Assembly (NCBI GenBank): GCA_026018925.1
Contig: JAKSZU010000018.1
Span: 1,178,001 to 1,242,000 of the forward strand
Direction of reading: 5' to 3'
Length of the DNA stretch: 64,000 nucleotides
Source: Tupaia tana
Lineage: Eukaryota > Chordata > Mammalia > Scandentia > Tupaiidae
Shown: positions 24,801-34,680 of the stretch, piece by piece
Layout of the letters: every line of letters begins with the position of its first letter
How positions within the stretch are numbered: position 1 is the first letter of the stretch
Notes under the pieces: generated by a model
Told to the model about the DNA's origin: nothing
Database searches by the model: none
What the model saw: the letters and a program-made list of their open reading frames with translations, nothing else
Position numbers and translations under genes: made by a program

Positions 24801-24890
24801 GCCGCCAGCCCTAGCGAGGGCAGCTCCGTGGGGCCTTCTCGCCCCGGCTCCCCTGGCCCGCCCGGCCCCCTGGACACAGTGCCCCGCTGA
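9664..24890 (+). CDS. CBFA2T3: CBFA2T3 (MTG16/ETO2) transcriptional co-repressor, short isoform
   Basis: This is an ETO/MTG-family nuclear co-repressor that bridges DNA-bound factors to NCoR/SMRT and histone deacetylases, with known roles in blood progenitors. Coding exons are 9664-9826 (ATG at 9706), 16827-17053, 17162-17251, 18333-18514, 18929-19131, 20706-20791, 21066-21255, 21888-21956, 23162-23352 and 24591-24890. All have GT-AG boundaries and compatible phases. They join to 1659 nt, or 552 codons plus TGA, slightly shorter than the human short isoform (567 aa from memory). Domains in order: proline-rich N terminus, NHR1/TAFH from about residue 83, NHR2 tetramerisation helix about 288-345, coiled NHR3 about 385-453, and MYND zinc finger (NHR4) 455-491. 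ATG 9706 is chosen because the protein begins [11 protein letters not shown], as the human short form does. Longer isoforms would need exons upstream of 9664, perhaps outside the window. Confidence 0.95.
12076..12247 (+). mobile_element. tRNA-derived SINE, type A (short, AT-rich tail)
   Basis: The head resembles a tRNA promoter, with a B-box-like GGTTCAAGTCCC. It is followed by a pyrimidine-rich body and a tail of ATTAAAATAAGTAAATAAAG type. A near-copy with the same tail lies at 47135-47300, which defines the family. Confidence 0.8.
12258..12476 (+). mobile_element. tRNA-derived SINE, type B (long body)
   Basis: It starts GGGACCAGTAGGTGGTGTAA, has the B-box-like GGTTTGAGTCCC, then the type B body motifs AAAATCCCGAGAGGAGAATG and GACTGCGGCGTGGCC, and ends near CCTGTAGCA. 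It is inserted directly after the type A copy. Confidence 0.8.
14495..14796. repeat. G-rich minisatellite, about 30-bp then about 27-bp period
   Basis: Units of the form GGGCAGAGCTGGGGGGTGGG plus GGTGAGGAC repeat about six times, then pass into a shorter unit ending GGCGAGGC. The G-run density on the plus strand could support quadruplexes. It lies in CBFA2T3 intron 1 of the short-isoform CDS. Confidence 0.85.
15403..15790. repeat. TG/CA-rich simple repeat
   Basis: About 390 bp of alternating GT with interspersed GCAC, CCTGTGAG and ATGTG variants. Parts repeat at higher order (the block around CACCTGTGAGTGTGTG recurs). The His/Thr-rich open frames on the minus strand are artefacts of this repeat. 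Confidence 0.9.
16827..17053 (+). CDS. CBFA2T3: CBFA2T3 exon 2: linker and start of NHR1/TAFH
   Basis: The acceptor is CCGCAG and the donor GTGAGT; the exon enters in phase 1 and ends in phase 0. It encodes residues 41-116: a Ser/Pro-rich linker, then [20 protein letters not shown] and the first TAFH helices. Compared with the recalled human sequence, about seven residues just before CGARQL are missing. Confidence 0.95.
17162..17251 (+). CDS. CBFA2T3: CBFA2T3 exon 3: NHR1/TAFH core
   Basis: Exactly 30 codons (residues 117-146) beginning [19 protein letters not shown] and ending at FLK, phase 0 on both sides. Nearly identical to the recalled human exon. Confidence 0.96.
18333..18514 (+). CDS. 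CBFA2T3: CBFA2T3 exon 4: end of NHR1/TAFH
   Basis: The acceptor is CCGCAG. The exon starts [19 protein letters not shown] and ends in a split Arg codon (AG|G) before GTGGTG. It completes the TAFH helical bundle that contacts E-protein and repressor peptides. Confidence 0.95.
18929..19131 (+). CDS. CBFA2T3: CBFA2T3 exon 5: linker between NHR1 and NHR2
   Basis: It begins [19 protein letters not shown] after the CCAG acceptor and ends RDRHRQL plus one base before GTGAGC. This is a Pro/His-rich linker that matches human at both ends and is divergent in the middle. Confidence 0.93.
19355..19545. repeat. Intronic copy of the exon-7-associated minisatellite
   Basis: About 1.7 units of the same sequence as 21244-21545. 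It includes GGTCTCAGGCAG followed by GTGTGTGCCC (19426 on) and the shared end GGGGCAATGGCTAGGAGGAC and GTTAGCTGAAGCTCA. It lies in the intron after coding exon 5 and contains a donor-like site at 19438. Confidence 0.8.
20706..20791 (+). CDS. CBFA2T3: CBFA2T3 exon 6: start of NHR2
   Basis: TGCAG acceptor and GTGAGT donor. It contains [20 protein letters not shown] and ends HLNS (residue 303), the beginning of the amphipathic helix that tetramerises ETO proteins. Confidence 0.95.
21066..21255 (+). CDS. CBFA2T3: CBFA2T3 exon 7: NHR2 helix, donor inside a tandem repeat
   Basis: It encodes residues 304-366, including [20 protein letters not shown] and [11 protein letters not shown]. The final coding bases (ending GCAG) and donor GTGTGT at 21256 lie in the first unit of a 93-bp tandem repeat. 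Equivalent donors recur at 21349 and 21442 in the same phase. Donor 21256 is preferred because it reproduces the human linker length (GSQAD aligned to GPQLD). Confidence 0.88.
21244..21545. repeat. 93-bp tandem repeat overlapping the CBFA2T3 exon 7 donor
   Basis: Units start at 21244, 21337 and 21430, an exact 93-bp spacing. Units 1 and 2 look identical and unit 3 is diverged and runs into GGGGCAATGGCTAGGAGGAC. Each unit begins GGTCTC(A/C)GGCAG then GTGTGT, so it carries a splice-donor-like junction. The period equals 31 codons and the exon 7 frame stays open through all units. Confidence 0.9.
21888..21956 (+). CDS. CBFA2T3: CBFA2T3 exon 8: start of NHR3
   Basis: The acceptor is TTCCAG and the donor GTGAGT. 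In phase it reads [19 protein letters not shown] followed by RKA, aligning with human residues that end [11 protein letters not shown]. It is 69 nt long. Confidence 0.9.
23162..23352 (+). CDS. CBFA2T3: CBFA2T3 exon 9: NHR3 coiled coil
   Basis: It encodes [20 protein letters not shown] through [10 protein letters not shown] (to residue 453), a charged helical repeat that is almost invariant against human. The acceptor is TGCAG and the donor GTAGGG. Confidence 0.96.
24591..24890 (+). CDS. CBFA2T3: CBFA2T3 exon 10: MYND zinc finger and C terminus
   Basis: The acceptor is TTCCAG. Zinc ligands are visible as C455-X2-C458, C466-X2-C469, C475-X3-C479 and H487-X3-C491, the MYND pattern that binds NCoR/SMRT. 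A Pro/Ser-rich tail ends LDTVPR, followed by TGA at 24888-24890. Confidence 0.97.
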   Translation, partial: SCWNCGRKASETCSGCNAARYCGAFCQHKDWERHHHVCGQSLRGPAAAVADPVPGPPGAAASPGPSLPSGAASPSEGSSVGPSRPGSPGPPGPLDTVPR

Positions 24891-26181
24891 CCCCTCCCAG
24901 ACCTGCCCCCGGCTGTGTGCTGGCCGTCTGGCAGAGAGCCGCGGTCACTGCTGCTACTGCTTCTCTCCAAAACAAGGCAGCCAGCCGGCCTGCCCGACGC
25001 CACACGCCACGACGCCTCGGCCTCCGCCGTGCCCAAGCCTCGGAGCGGCGCGTCGGAGCTGGCTCTGCCCGCCCCATCTCTCCTGCTCTACCTTTCTCGC
25101 TCCGTGACGTCCACACACTTTGTCTCTGACATTTTCCACAAGTTGTTTTGTTGGCAAAAGAAGCCACTCAGAAATGGACAAAGAAAAACGGCTCTCCCCT
25201 TCCCGATTAGAGGCAAGTGGGAAGCTCCTAGCCAGAGGTCTGAGCCGCGTGGCCCTGGCCACTCCCAGGTGTCGGGGGAGCCACAGACGGGAGGGAAGAC
25301 TTCGACGCCGACTCAAGAAGCATTTTCAGTTTCAGACTTATTTTCCTTTATTGCCAGACTCTTTAAGTAAAAATCCAGGAAGTTTTAGGAAAGCACAGGA
25401 CACACACCTGTGGACTGCCCTGCAGCCCGCCAGCCGGGGCGCTGGACGTGCCACTCCAAAGGAAACCAGACCCAGACCTCACCTCTGCCAAAGCGCTCAG
25501 CCCACTCCCTCGGCTGTCGGTCGGTCTCTCCTGGCCGCGTTCGTGGCCGGGACCCGGGTTGGGAGGGCTTTTGCCCAGCTGGAGCGGCCTTGTCTCCTCC
25601 TGGCCGGCCGGCACTGCCCCTGCTGGGTCAGGCCGTGAGTGCGGGGCCGCGCCGTGCCTGTGGGGTGTGCACCTGCCGGGGCGCCGGGGCTGTGCCCTTC
25701 ACGTGGGGACGTCCCTGCCTGTCCTCACCTCCGTAACTTTCATGTCGCGTTCCTCCGCTGTGTCCTGCCCAGAGAGTGTGGGCCGTCCCCTGGCTGGTCA
25801 CTGGCCTCGCAGCAGGAGGGGCGCCCCGCCCCGCTCTACCTCTCCCCTGCCCACTCCACCCACGTCTCGCCGCAGCGCCTCTCCTCCCCGCTCCCCTGTG
25901 AAGACAACGCGGTGTAAGTAGCCCCTCAGCCCAGCCAGCGCCCCAGCAGGCCCTGGGCGTGGCAGGTGACCGCTGTGGGCCCTGCCCTCCCACCTCCCTC
26001 TGCGACTTGGAGGGGAGATGAAGGAGTTAGGGAGCTCACGCTGCACGGAGGGGACAGACGGCGGCCCTGTGGCGGAGCTCAGGACGCGAGCGTACTTCGG
26101 AGCCACGGGGTGGGCAGCCGCGGCGATGTGAATGTGCAGTCTTCAGCGGTCTGGTGCGGTGCACAGTGGCCACCTTTGCCG

Positions 26182-26187
26182 AATAAA
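26182..26187 (+). terminator. Candidate proximal polyadenylation signal of CBFA2T3
   Basis: Canonical AATAAA about 1.3 kb after the CBFA2T3 stop, and the first plus-strand hexamer I find downstream of it. Confidence 0.55.
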
Positions 26188-26577
26188 GGCTCGGCCGCAG
26201 CAGGACGTGGTGCTTAGGAAGTGGGTCTCCAGAGGGACCCGCACGGTCCTGGGGGCCATGCTCTGCCCGCTTTCCTCTCCGCGGCAGAACTGGCTCCCTG
26301 AGCGTCGCGAGGAAGGGCCGTGAGGACGCGCCCTGGAAGCCCCACGGCCTGCGGAGCTGTGCCGTGTGGATCTCGGAGCAGGAGGGCCGGTCTGGGACTG
26401 CGGCCCTCCCCTGGACGTGACCCGCCCGAGCCTTCGTCCGACGTGCTGTCTCCATGCCACCGCCAAGCCCGCCCAGACATCCGTACTGGGACAGCCCCCC
26501 CAAGCTCTCTCGCCCCCCTGCGGCCCCACAGGCCCCATGCACTGGTGGCCGGAGGGGATGGGCCCATGTCTGCGGAA

Positions 26578-26583
26578 AATAAA
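26578..26583 (+). terminator. Candidate distal polyadenylation signal of CBFA2T3
   Basis: A second AATAAA, about 400 bp beyond the first and followed by a GT-containing stretch. It would give a longer 3' UTR isoform. Confidence 0.45.
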
Positions 26584-27619
26584 GCCGGATCTGCAAGGCT
26601 ATGTCCGGCCAGGCCGTGGTGAGCTGGCGGGCTCCGCCCAGGCTCCCTACATGGGCGTGCTCAGGGACAGCTGGTCTTCAGGGCTGGACCTCAAGGCTGA
26701 GGGTGGGGCGGGCTTCCCGCCATGGCTGCCGGGAGGGGCCGCCCTCGGCCACCGTTGCTGCTGCGGCCCCAGCGCATCCACCTGCACCAGCAGTTGGTGT
26801 CTGGGGGCCGGCCGGAGGCCACATCCTAGCGTCGGGGTAGCAAGGCAGGTGGGCCGGCGGTGGGGATGCTGAGGTGGCTCAGGGAGTCCTGCAGAGCAAG
26901 GCTGCTGCCAGTGTGTGGGGGGGTCTGCCCACAAGGGCCGGTGGTTTCTGCATCTGACTGCAGGCTGAGGTGGGGTCCAGGCAGATTTGGGAGGGGCTGT
27001 CCTGCCTCCTGCCCAAGCCCAGGCTGCTACCCCACAAGCCCACAGACCCCTGCCCAGGGCTGCCTGCACGGCTCCTCCCAAGCCTGGGCACTCTGCGAGA
27101 CATGGCTGCACACGGCGCCCCCTCCCAGAGCCCCGGGCCCCACGGCAACTTTACCTGCCTCTGAGGCCAGGGCTAAGGTAGGAGGGTGGTGCTCCCAGCC
27201 ACAGCTCAGCCTAGATGGACAGACGGGGAGCTGTGACCCCTGGCATTTCTCAGCACCTCCTCCATCTCCTCAGCCTGGCCTGGACTGGACCTGGCTGGCC
27301 TTCCTCTGAGCAGGGTTCACAGTCCCTCGAGGGTGTCTGCAGATGTTCTGGAAGGGCTCCGTCCAGGCCAGGCCTCTGGCCCAAACCAGGGAGAGCCCAG
27401 AGCTTCCCATCCCACGTGGACAAACAGCTGGCTGGGGCCGGGGTTGCCTCTGAGGGCTCTGCCAGGCAGGGCCACGTGGCAAAGGCCCCGGAGGGTCCCC
27501 AATACATGGGTGGCTGCGGGGACAGTGTGCCCAGCTGTCCCTGGTTTTCCCAATTGCGTCATTGCCTGACACACCAGGGCCACCAGAGCCCCACCCACAG
27601 CCCAGGTGAAGTTCCTGAG

Positions 27620-27900
27620 TTTCTTTCTTTCTTTCTTTCTTTATTTTGGAGAGGTTTTCGCTATAGGGCGCGTGCACTCGCCGGGCAGACAGAGAGAGAC
27701 ATAGAGACAGAAAGCGAGAAATCACCCCCAGGGGGGATGGCCACGCCGCAATCCCTTCTCCTCCATTCTCCTCTCAGGATCTTGGCCACGCACGCACACG
27801 CGCCCGGTGTGAGTTTTAAGCCACCAGGTCCGGGACGTGAACTGCGGTCGACTACGTGGGAGTCCAGCGACATAGCCATTACGCTAACTGCTGGTCCCCA
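27620..27900 (-). mobile_element. tRNA-derived SINE, type B, inverted
   Basis: The complement reads from a GGGGACCAGCAGTTAGC-like head through the B-box and the type B body (GACGTGAACTGC and CCGCAATCC are visible on the plus strand). The tail appears on the plus strand as a TTTC run at the left edge. Confidence 0.8.
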
Positions 27901-28840
27901 TAGTTCCTGAGTTCCTGATAGTCCTCCCATCAGCGTCTTTCAGACTCCCCCAGCCATGGCCCCTCTGCCCTCCCGGCTGGCCACGCCCACCTGCCGCCCA
28001 GCACCCTCCACGTAGGCACCCTCATACACTGCCCGCCCACCTCTGCCCGCCCACCTGCCGCCCAGCACCCTCATACTCTGCCCGCCCACCCGTGCTCACC
28101 TCCATCCAGCCAGTCATCCCCCTGCCCACCCATTACCCTGCCCCGACCCACTTCACCCGTCCGCCCCACACACACCGCCCACGTGCGTCCGCCCGTCTGC
28201 CCCGGACACACCACGCGTGTGCGCCTGCCTGTCTGTCCTCAGAGCTAACTGCAGGCTGTGCCCCAAAGCCTCCTGCGACAGATGAGGCCACTACAGGCAA
28301 GGTGGGCAGACGGGGCCACGAGCCGGTGCCAGCGCGGCCAGTACAGGCTGGCCTAGTGGGAACTGGGGCCAGGTCCAGGGCCCACTGCAGGCACTGCACA
28401 CCCGCCAGGGCCTCTGCCTCGGCCAGTGAGGGCGCCGAGTTCCCCAGCAAGACCCCAGCACTGCAGGCAGGGCTCCTCGGCCCCCTCGCCTGCTGGGTCA
28501 CCATGTCGGGAAGGGGCGCTCAAGGCAGCCGCCATCTTCTTTCCTGGGCCCCAGCAGGTCAGAGCGGAGCCCCTCGGCCCCGCCCCAGATGAAAGCCGTG
28601 GGAACTTGGGGCGTTCACTGGGTTCCTCTGCCCAGCTCCCCCTCCCAGGCCCCTCACTCCGGGGACAGGACGGGTGGGTCCGTCAGGAGTGGCCCGGAGC
28701 TCCCTTGGCTCCTGTGGGCACGGGGCAGTCGGGCCCAGCAGCCCACATGGCCTGCAGCTCCCGGGACCAGTTCACCCGCCTCCTACCTCCCTGGGGTCAA
28801 TCCCGCCCACCCGGAGCAGCAGCTGCTGCCCAGGACCAGG

Positions 28841-28865
28841 GCGTGGGCGTGGGCGTGGGCGTGCG
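28841..28865 (+). promoter_or_regulatory. Overlapping EGR/ZIF268-like site array
   Basis: GCGTGGGCG occurs three times at 6-bp spacing (28841, 28847, 28853) within a short GGGCGT hexamer repeat. The motif equals the EGR1 consensus; binding is not shown. Confidence 0.3.
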
Positions 28866-31800
28866 AGGGCCAGGCTTCCCGCGGCGGGGAAGGGCTCTGC
28901 ACTCAGCTGCCGGGGGCCTGCAGCCACCCCCCGCTGCCCTTGCACACTCCGGCCTGCTCCCTCCATCCTCCACTCTCCCCAAGAGCCAGGCGAGGCTGTC
29001 CTGAGGGGAGGGCTTCTGCACACAGCCCTCACTGTCCTCTGAGGCTGTCCCCCGTGGTGCTGTGGCACTCAGGCCCCCGTGTCTTCAGAACAAAGCCCAC
29101 ACTTATCAGCAACGGCCTCTCTGCGGGTCCCAGTGAACCCGGCCACCTGCCCACCATGTGTACCCACATGTGCCGGGGCGTTCTCTGGGCCAGGCCAGAG
29201 GCACCTCTCTGTGGGAGCTCGAGCAGGGGCGGGGGCACAGGGACAGCTGCTGGGACAGAGCCCCGTTCTGGGCACCCAGGTGAGCCGTGGAAGGGTGCAC
29301 CCCAGGTGGCCTGGACAGATGGCTTCTTCCCGACGGCTCTGAGGGCCTGTGCCCCTGCCAAGGCCCGTCCCAAGGGTGGACACAGCTGGAAAAACACCGT
29401 CTGTCCTCCGAGGAGCCAGGTGGGTGGCCCTGGTGTCCTGGCTGTGGCAGGTCCAGACTCAGGTCCCCTGGCCGCCTGGAGGAAGGGGCTGGTGTGAATT
29501 TGACCCGAGCATAGGGCATGCTGTATTCGAAACGTCACTGGAAAGGTGTGGGCCGTCAGGGCAGACGGGGGACGAAGGGACAGTTTGCTCTTGCAGGGCT
29601 GAGGTGGAGGGGAGCACGGCCAGGGCTGGGCCCAGCCGGCCTCGGCGCAGCCATCGGCAGCGTGTTCTGACGCCCGCACGGAGGCAGAGGGCAGCCAGCC
29701 TGTCCTCAGCGCAGACATGGCCACTGCCCCGAGGGCTCGTGGTGTCCCTCAGGGGACGGGCTGGGCGGCTGCGAGGGAGAAGGCAAAGGCTGGGGACACC
29801 CGGGGAGAGGCAGCCTTCTCTGGATCTGACCCACGGGGACCTCCCGGCTGGCCCATCGTCACCCATGAACCCCACCTCTGCACACACGCAGGCTTTGCCA
29901 GGGCGTCAGGGCCTGCGGCGTTCGCCCGGAGCCTTCGCCTCCCCTCACCCTCGGTCCACCCGGCCGGGCCCAGTGTGGGGGCTGCTCCCAGGCGAGAAGC
30001 CCTAGGGCTCTGAGCCTCCCCGCAGAGCCCTGCGGACACAGCGGTGCCCAGGCAGACCACAGGGCATGGCCGGGCACTGGAGGCCCTCTGCTCTCTGCGG
30101 GAGACACGTGGCACCACCCTGCACCCCCAGCTCTCCGGCCCCCAGGGGTCACTGTAGGGGTGGGGCCAGCCCCCGCTGCAGCCATGGTCTGCCACTGAGC
30201 GCTCTACCCCAGCCACCATGGAGCTGGACCGGTGCCTGGAGGCCAGGTGTGTGTCCTGGGACGGGCCGCGCCCAGGCCTCCTGTCACAGCGCTGCGTGCT
30301 CATACAGGAGCCCCAGCCCTGGACAGCTGAGGAGACGGGCAGAGTCTGGCCACCTGCCCGACAGCCTCTGCCTCGGCCCAGTGCCCTCTGCTTGTCACGT
30401 CCAGCCAGGGCAGCGTGTGGGGGGCCCTTGGCCTGGGGCTGGACTTGGTGTGCGTGTAGCAGGGAGCACTCTCCTAGGAGAGCCCTCTGCAGGGGACACG
30501 AGCAATGACCAGGCATGTCTGTGACCACAGCTGTCCTGAAAGTGGACAGTGGGCGTCTAAAGTCCTGAGGTGCATCTAGTGCAGATACGCACGCAGGGCC
30601 TGCGGGTGCAGGGTCTACACCCACCTGCCCACGAGCCACAGCAGAGAAACCCAGGCTTCCCGGAGGCAGCTCCAGGCTCGGGCTCAACCTCGGAGGGTGG
30701 GCTAATGGCAACGAGGACGTGAGGACAGGGCCTTGGGGTAGCCTTTGGTTCGAGGTGCTGCTCCGAAGGACTTCTCGGGTCCACTCCACTGACGCGAGAC
30801 CTGTAGGTACACCCAGGCCCGGGGCCCTCCCCCAAAGCAGACTCCACCCCCAGGGCAGGCCTGGGTCGGGCCAGTCAGCACCAGCGAGTGGGGCCAGGAC
30901 GCGGCCTGGGGTTGAGGGCAGTGTGACTGTCTGGGACCTGGCTGGGGTGCAGGGGTGCGGGTCCTGACGGGCAGTAGGGGAGCCTCGCCAGTGAGGACAG
31001 CCACACAGACGAGCTCCGATGGGCCGAGTCGGGGTAGCAGGCTGGGGGGCCAGGGAGCGCTGAGTGGGGGGGACAGGCCAGGGGCAGGAGCGCTGGGTGG
31101 GGGTGGGGCGCCTCATGTCCCTGTGAAAGCTGTGGCTGGCGGTGCCTGCCTGGGGTGGCCCCAGCAGGGTCCCTGTCCCGCCAGCTCGCTTCTATGTATC
31201 TCCCCTTGGGGGGGGACAGAGATGGGCCCACGCCCCCCTTCCACAGCCCTCCCAGGAAACCCGCCCACACAGAAGGCCCTCCCTGCCCTCTCCAGGCTCT
31301 GCAGGGGGAGGCTCTCAGCCAGAGGGAGGGACCACTGGGTCAGGGAGGGCTGTGGCCACCCTCGAGGAGGCGCCCTCAGACTGCCGGGCCTGGTGCTGCA
31401 TAGCTGGCCAGGAAGGGGGGGCGTCGGTGAGGCTGGAGAACCCACTGGGCCACGTGGACAGCCACCAGGGCGACCCGGGTAGCCACACAGGCCCAGGTGG
31501 CAGCCATGAGGCACAGACGGGGGAGGGTGTGGGGCCGCCCTGCAGGTTCGGGGTCAGTAGTCCAGCTCTCCAGCGACCCAGAAGCCCGCGTGGGGGCTGA
31601 GCCAGGAGCGGCCGGGAACGGCCTCAGAAGTTCATGGCGGCAGACCCCCCGGCGCCTGCACTCTGGGCTCCCACATCACTCCAGGGTGGACCCCTGAACG
31701 GGGACCTGTGACAGCAGGGTCAAAGAGCCAAGGGGGTGAGGTTGAGGCCACCATTAGCAACGGGGTGCTGGAACCCTTAGGCACAGCTCCTGTGCCCGTG

Positions 31801-32399
31801 ACCCTGCTCCTGCCTGGTGGCCTCCACAGCACCTGCTGTCACTGGGAGACGTGGCACAGGCCTGGTGCACATCCACAGTTAGGAAGCACAAACGGGCCCC
31901 CGGCAGAGGCCCTGCACCGAGATGCCGTCTCCGCCCCACCAACGCTGCAAGGCCGAGGCCAGCCGGTGTGCATGTGGAGACCCAGCTCCCAGCAGGCCCG
32001 ACCTTGCTCAGCTGACCGGTCCGAGCCCACGGGGCTGCTCTGTGCTCCCCGGGCTGGCTGGTGGCCGACAGCAGGTCCCCATGCGGGGCAGGGTGCCGCC
32101 CTCCTGCCCTGCACACCTGTCCTCAGCTTCCTGCCGCTGCCCTGAGCCTGGGTCAGCAGTGTGGCCCAGACACCACACGGTAACCCCAGAGCTAAACGTG
32201 ACTATCTCCAAAACACTCTGCTGACGTAGTTGGGGTTACAGTGCGGTGACCCTGGACCCGAGGGCACACGTCATACGAGGCCGAGATGGCGTGGAAGGCA
32301 GCTGGCAGTCGGGTGGCCGCTGGAAGCCCAGGGCCCACTAGAGCTCGGGGCCCAGAGCTCGCTCTCCTCAAGCTCCAGAACCAAGAACCTTCGCGCAGC

Positions 32400-32535
32400 G
32401 CGAGCCTGTCTCCAGAGCTGTCAGGGCAGCCCCGAGGTCAGACAGCCCAGGGCCACGTCCAGCCCACGCGAGCCTGTCTCCAGAGCTGTCAGGGCAGCCC
32501 CGAGGTCAGACAGCCCAGGGCCACGTCCAGCCCAA
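32400..32535. repeat. Perfect 68-bp tandem duplication
   Basis: The block beginning GCGAGCCTGTCTCCAGAGC is followed directly by a second copy with no visible mismatch. The two copies start 68 bp apart. Confidence 0.85.
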
Positions 32536-33176
32536 GCCTCCAGGGCACCCCCACACCCCACCCTGGCATCGACTCCGGCCGCGAGGCAGCGTAGCCTGCA
32601 CGCCGCCCGGGACTCTGGGGTGGACTTGAGGTGCCAACTCCAGCATCAGAGTAGGCCAGGGCTCAGAGGCCCTGCTAGTGCCGCCCAGTGGCCACCCACA
32701 GGGCCTGTGTTGTCACACAGATGTCCTCTGCAGGGCGGAGGAGTGGCCAGGCCCCCTGACCTGCCCCCGGGCTCACAGCTCCCCCGCCCCGCCAGCCGTG
32801 GGGCCGTCTGCTCCTTCCCACCAGAACTCTCCTTCCCCAAGGACTGAGCCCACAGGTGGCGAGGGCCCAAAGCCACCCGCTGTCGAGACGCTGGCTGTCA
32901 GTGGGCTCCCCGCCCCACCCGCCCGGGCAGCACTGCCGCCCACAGCAGGGGCGCGGGCTGGCTCAGGCCCCACAGCCTGGGCACTCAGGCAACGGAAGGC
33001 GGGCCTGGGGAGGGAGGGGACAAGCAGACCCAGGCCGGCCGTCAGAGCCAAGCGTGGTCACCTCCCTCCCGTGGGCTGAAGGTGGGACGTACCCGACGAC
33101 GCACTCCCCAGGTCAAAGGTCTGCCTGGTTGGCTGCCAGGCAGAGCCAGAATGGCAACGCCGCAAGGGAGAAGCGC

Positions 33177-33182
33177 TTTATT
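33177..33182 (-). terminator. Candidate polyadenylation signal for TRAPPC2L
   Basis: TTTATT on the plus strand reads AATAAA on the minus strand. It is the first canonical minus-strand hexamer I find beyond the TRAPPC2L stop, giving a 3' UTR of about 1.45 kb that would include one SINE. Confidence 0.4.
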
Positions 33183-33860
33183 TTCTCAGCCAGAGAAAGG
33201 TGGAGTCTGAGCAGCCCAGAGCTGGCGCCACAGAGGCCCACACTCCTTGCCTCTCGTCCCCACCGAGGGCGCGTCCTGTCCTCGTGTGCGCAGCGTGGTT
33301 GGCTGTGCTCTGGCTGTCACATCCAAATTCCAGGCAGGACGAGGACAAAAGGTGAACCCTTGCAGGACTCAGCCGTGTGAAGCCTGCACCTCTGCCCGAC
33401 ACTCCGCTGCTAACCGCCGTCCTGCTGCGCCGCGGGGCTGGGCAGGGCTGTACGGAGCCCATCCGCGGGAACACCAGGCCAACTCTCCCCAGGGAGAACG
33501 GCACCACAGCCTGGCTGCCCACCTGGCTGTGACCGCACCGGCACACGGGTGTCCGCCCAGGCAGGAGTCCCTCCTCAACGACACGGGCTCTTGCTGAAGG
33601 GGGACCCGAGCACAGTGGCTTCCTGGGACCCCTCGGGCCTAACCCAGGTGTTCTGACTCAGTCAGGGCCACGGGGCCAGGGCCTGTGTCTGAACATGCTC
33701 CCGGCGAGCTCCTCTCCTGGGATGGCAGGAAAGGAGGGGACCCGCAGAGGGCAGAGGGAGGCCCTGCCGGTGCCCTCCCCGATGCCGAGGAGATTCTCGG
33801 TGCCACACGTCCTCGAGAAACTCTGGGGTCCTGGGTTACGGGGAGGGAGGCCTCCAGAAG

Positions 33861-34098
33861 CAACAGCAGGTGGTCTGTAGTTACGGGGCTGGGCTCCCAC
33901 ATGGCCAACAGTAGCTCAAGTCCCAGACCTGGAGGCTTAAAACTCACGCTGGGTGCATGTGCGCCCAAAGTCCCCAGAGGAGAGTGGAGAAGGGACTATG
34001 GCGTGGCCGTCTCCCGGGGGTAGCTTCTCACTTCTCTGTCTCTCTGGTGAGTGCATATGCTTATAGCAAAAAGACAACTCTGAAAAAATGATTAAAAG
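33861..34098 (+). mobile_element. tRNA-derived SINE, type B
   Basis: The head has GGCTGGGCTCCCACATGGCC and AGCTCAAGTCCC. The body has GAGGAGAGTGGAGAAGGG and a GCGTGGCC motif, and the end is A-rich near 34085. It probably lies within the TRAPPC2L 3' UTR in antisense orientation. Confidence 0.8.
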
Positions 34099-34634
34099 AG
34101 GAGGAGGCAGCCAGGGACACTGTGAGCAGGATGGCCGCCAGGCTTGGCCACTGGACACAGCACGGCCCCATCAGCTAGCTGGTAACGGGTCGACCTTGCA
34201 GCACCAGGGGCCCAGGGCCCAGAGCTGCAGCCGGGGGCTCACCTCGACCCCAACAGTGCTAAGGACACAGTGTGTGGGTCCACGTGGCCTTCCACATCCC
34301 AAGAGGGTCCTTCCGAGGCCAGGTGAGTGTGACGTGGGTAGGGTGCGGACGGCGGAGGCTGAGTACAGAGAGGAGCAGCCCCGGGAGGCCGTGTGGGCAG
34401 GGTGGGGCAGGACACCCTCGAAGCCCTCCCACTGGCCCCCTGCAGGCTCCAGGTGCCCGCCCGCCCTCGCCCTTGTCCCTGGACGGAAGGAAGACGCCTC
34501 GCCTCATCTCCCAAGCCCTTTAGTCGAGTTGCATACACAGCCACGGCACACGTGGCACACGCATCGTGCTCAGGACAGACCACAGTGACACGTCCCCACA
34601 CGTGGGCACTTCCACGCTGCAGCACAGCAGCTGC

Positions 34635-34680
34635 TCAGCAGACCTGGGCCATCACAGACGTCACCACACTGTCGAAGGCC
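34635..34680 (-). CDS. TRAPPC2L: TRAPPC2L exon 5 and stop
   Basis: After a CGCAG acceptor it encodes (R)[14 protein letters not shown] and TGA at 34637-34635. It is separated from exon 4 by about 1.2 kb that contains two SINEs. Confidence 0.94.

Larger units (their letters stand above)
24891..26600 (+). other. CBFA2T3: CBFA2T3 3' UTR (end uncertain)
   Basis: Non-coding sequence follows the TGA and includes a less GC-rich stretch at about 25110-25400. Two canonical AATAAA hexamers, near 26182 and 26578, could each end the transcript. The exact cleavage site cannot be read from sequence. Confidence 0.6.
26600..33170. other. Intergenic region between CBFA2T3 and TRAPPC2L
   Basis: No conserved exon is recognised on either strand. 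It holds one minus-strand SINE (27620-27900), a CCCGCCCAC-rich low-complexity stretch (about 27985-28200), an EGR-like hexamer array (28841-28865) and a 68-bp duplication (32400-32535). Human has PABPN1L in this interval; none of its RRM segments is visible here. Confidence 0.6.

Noticed and set aside
29749..31116. 455-codon minus-strand open frame in the intergenic region
   Set aside because: Pro/Arg/Gly-rich composition, no domain, no conserved counterpart recognised. It is best explained by GC bias.
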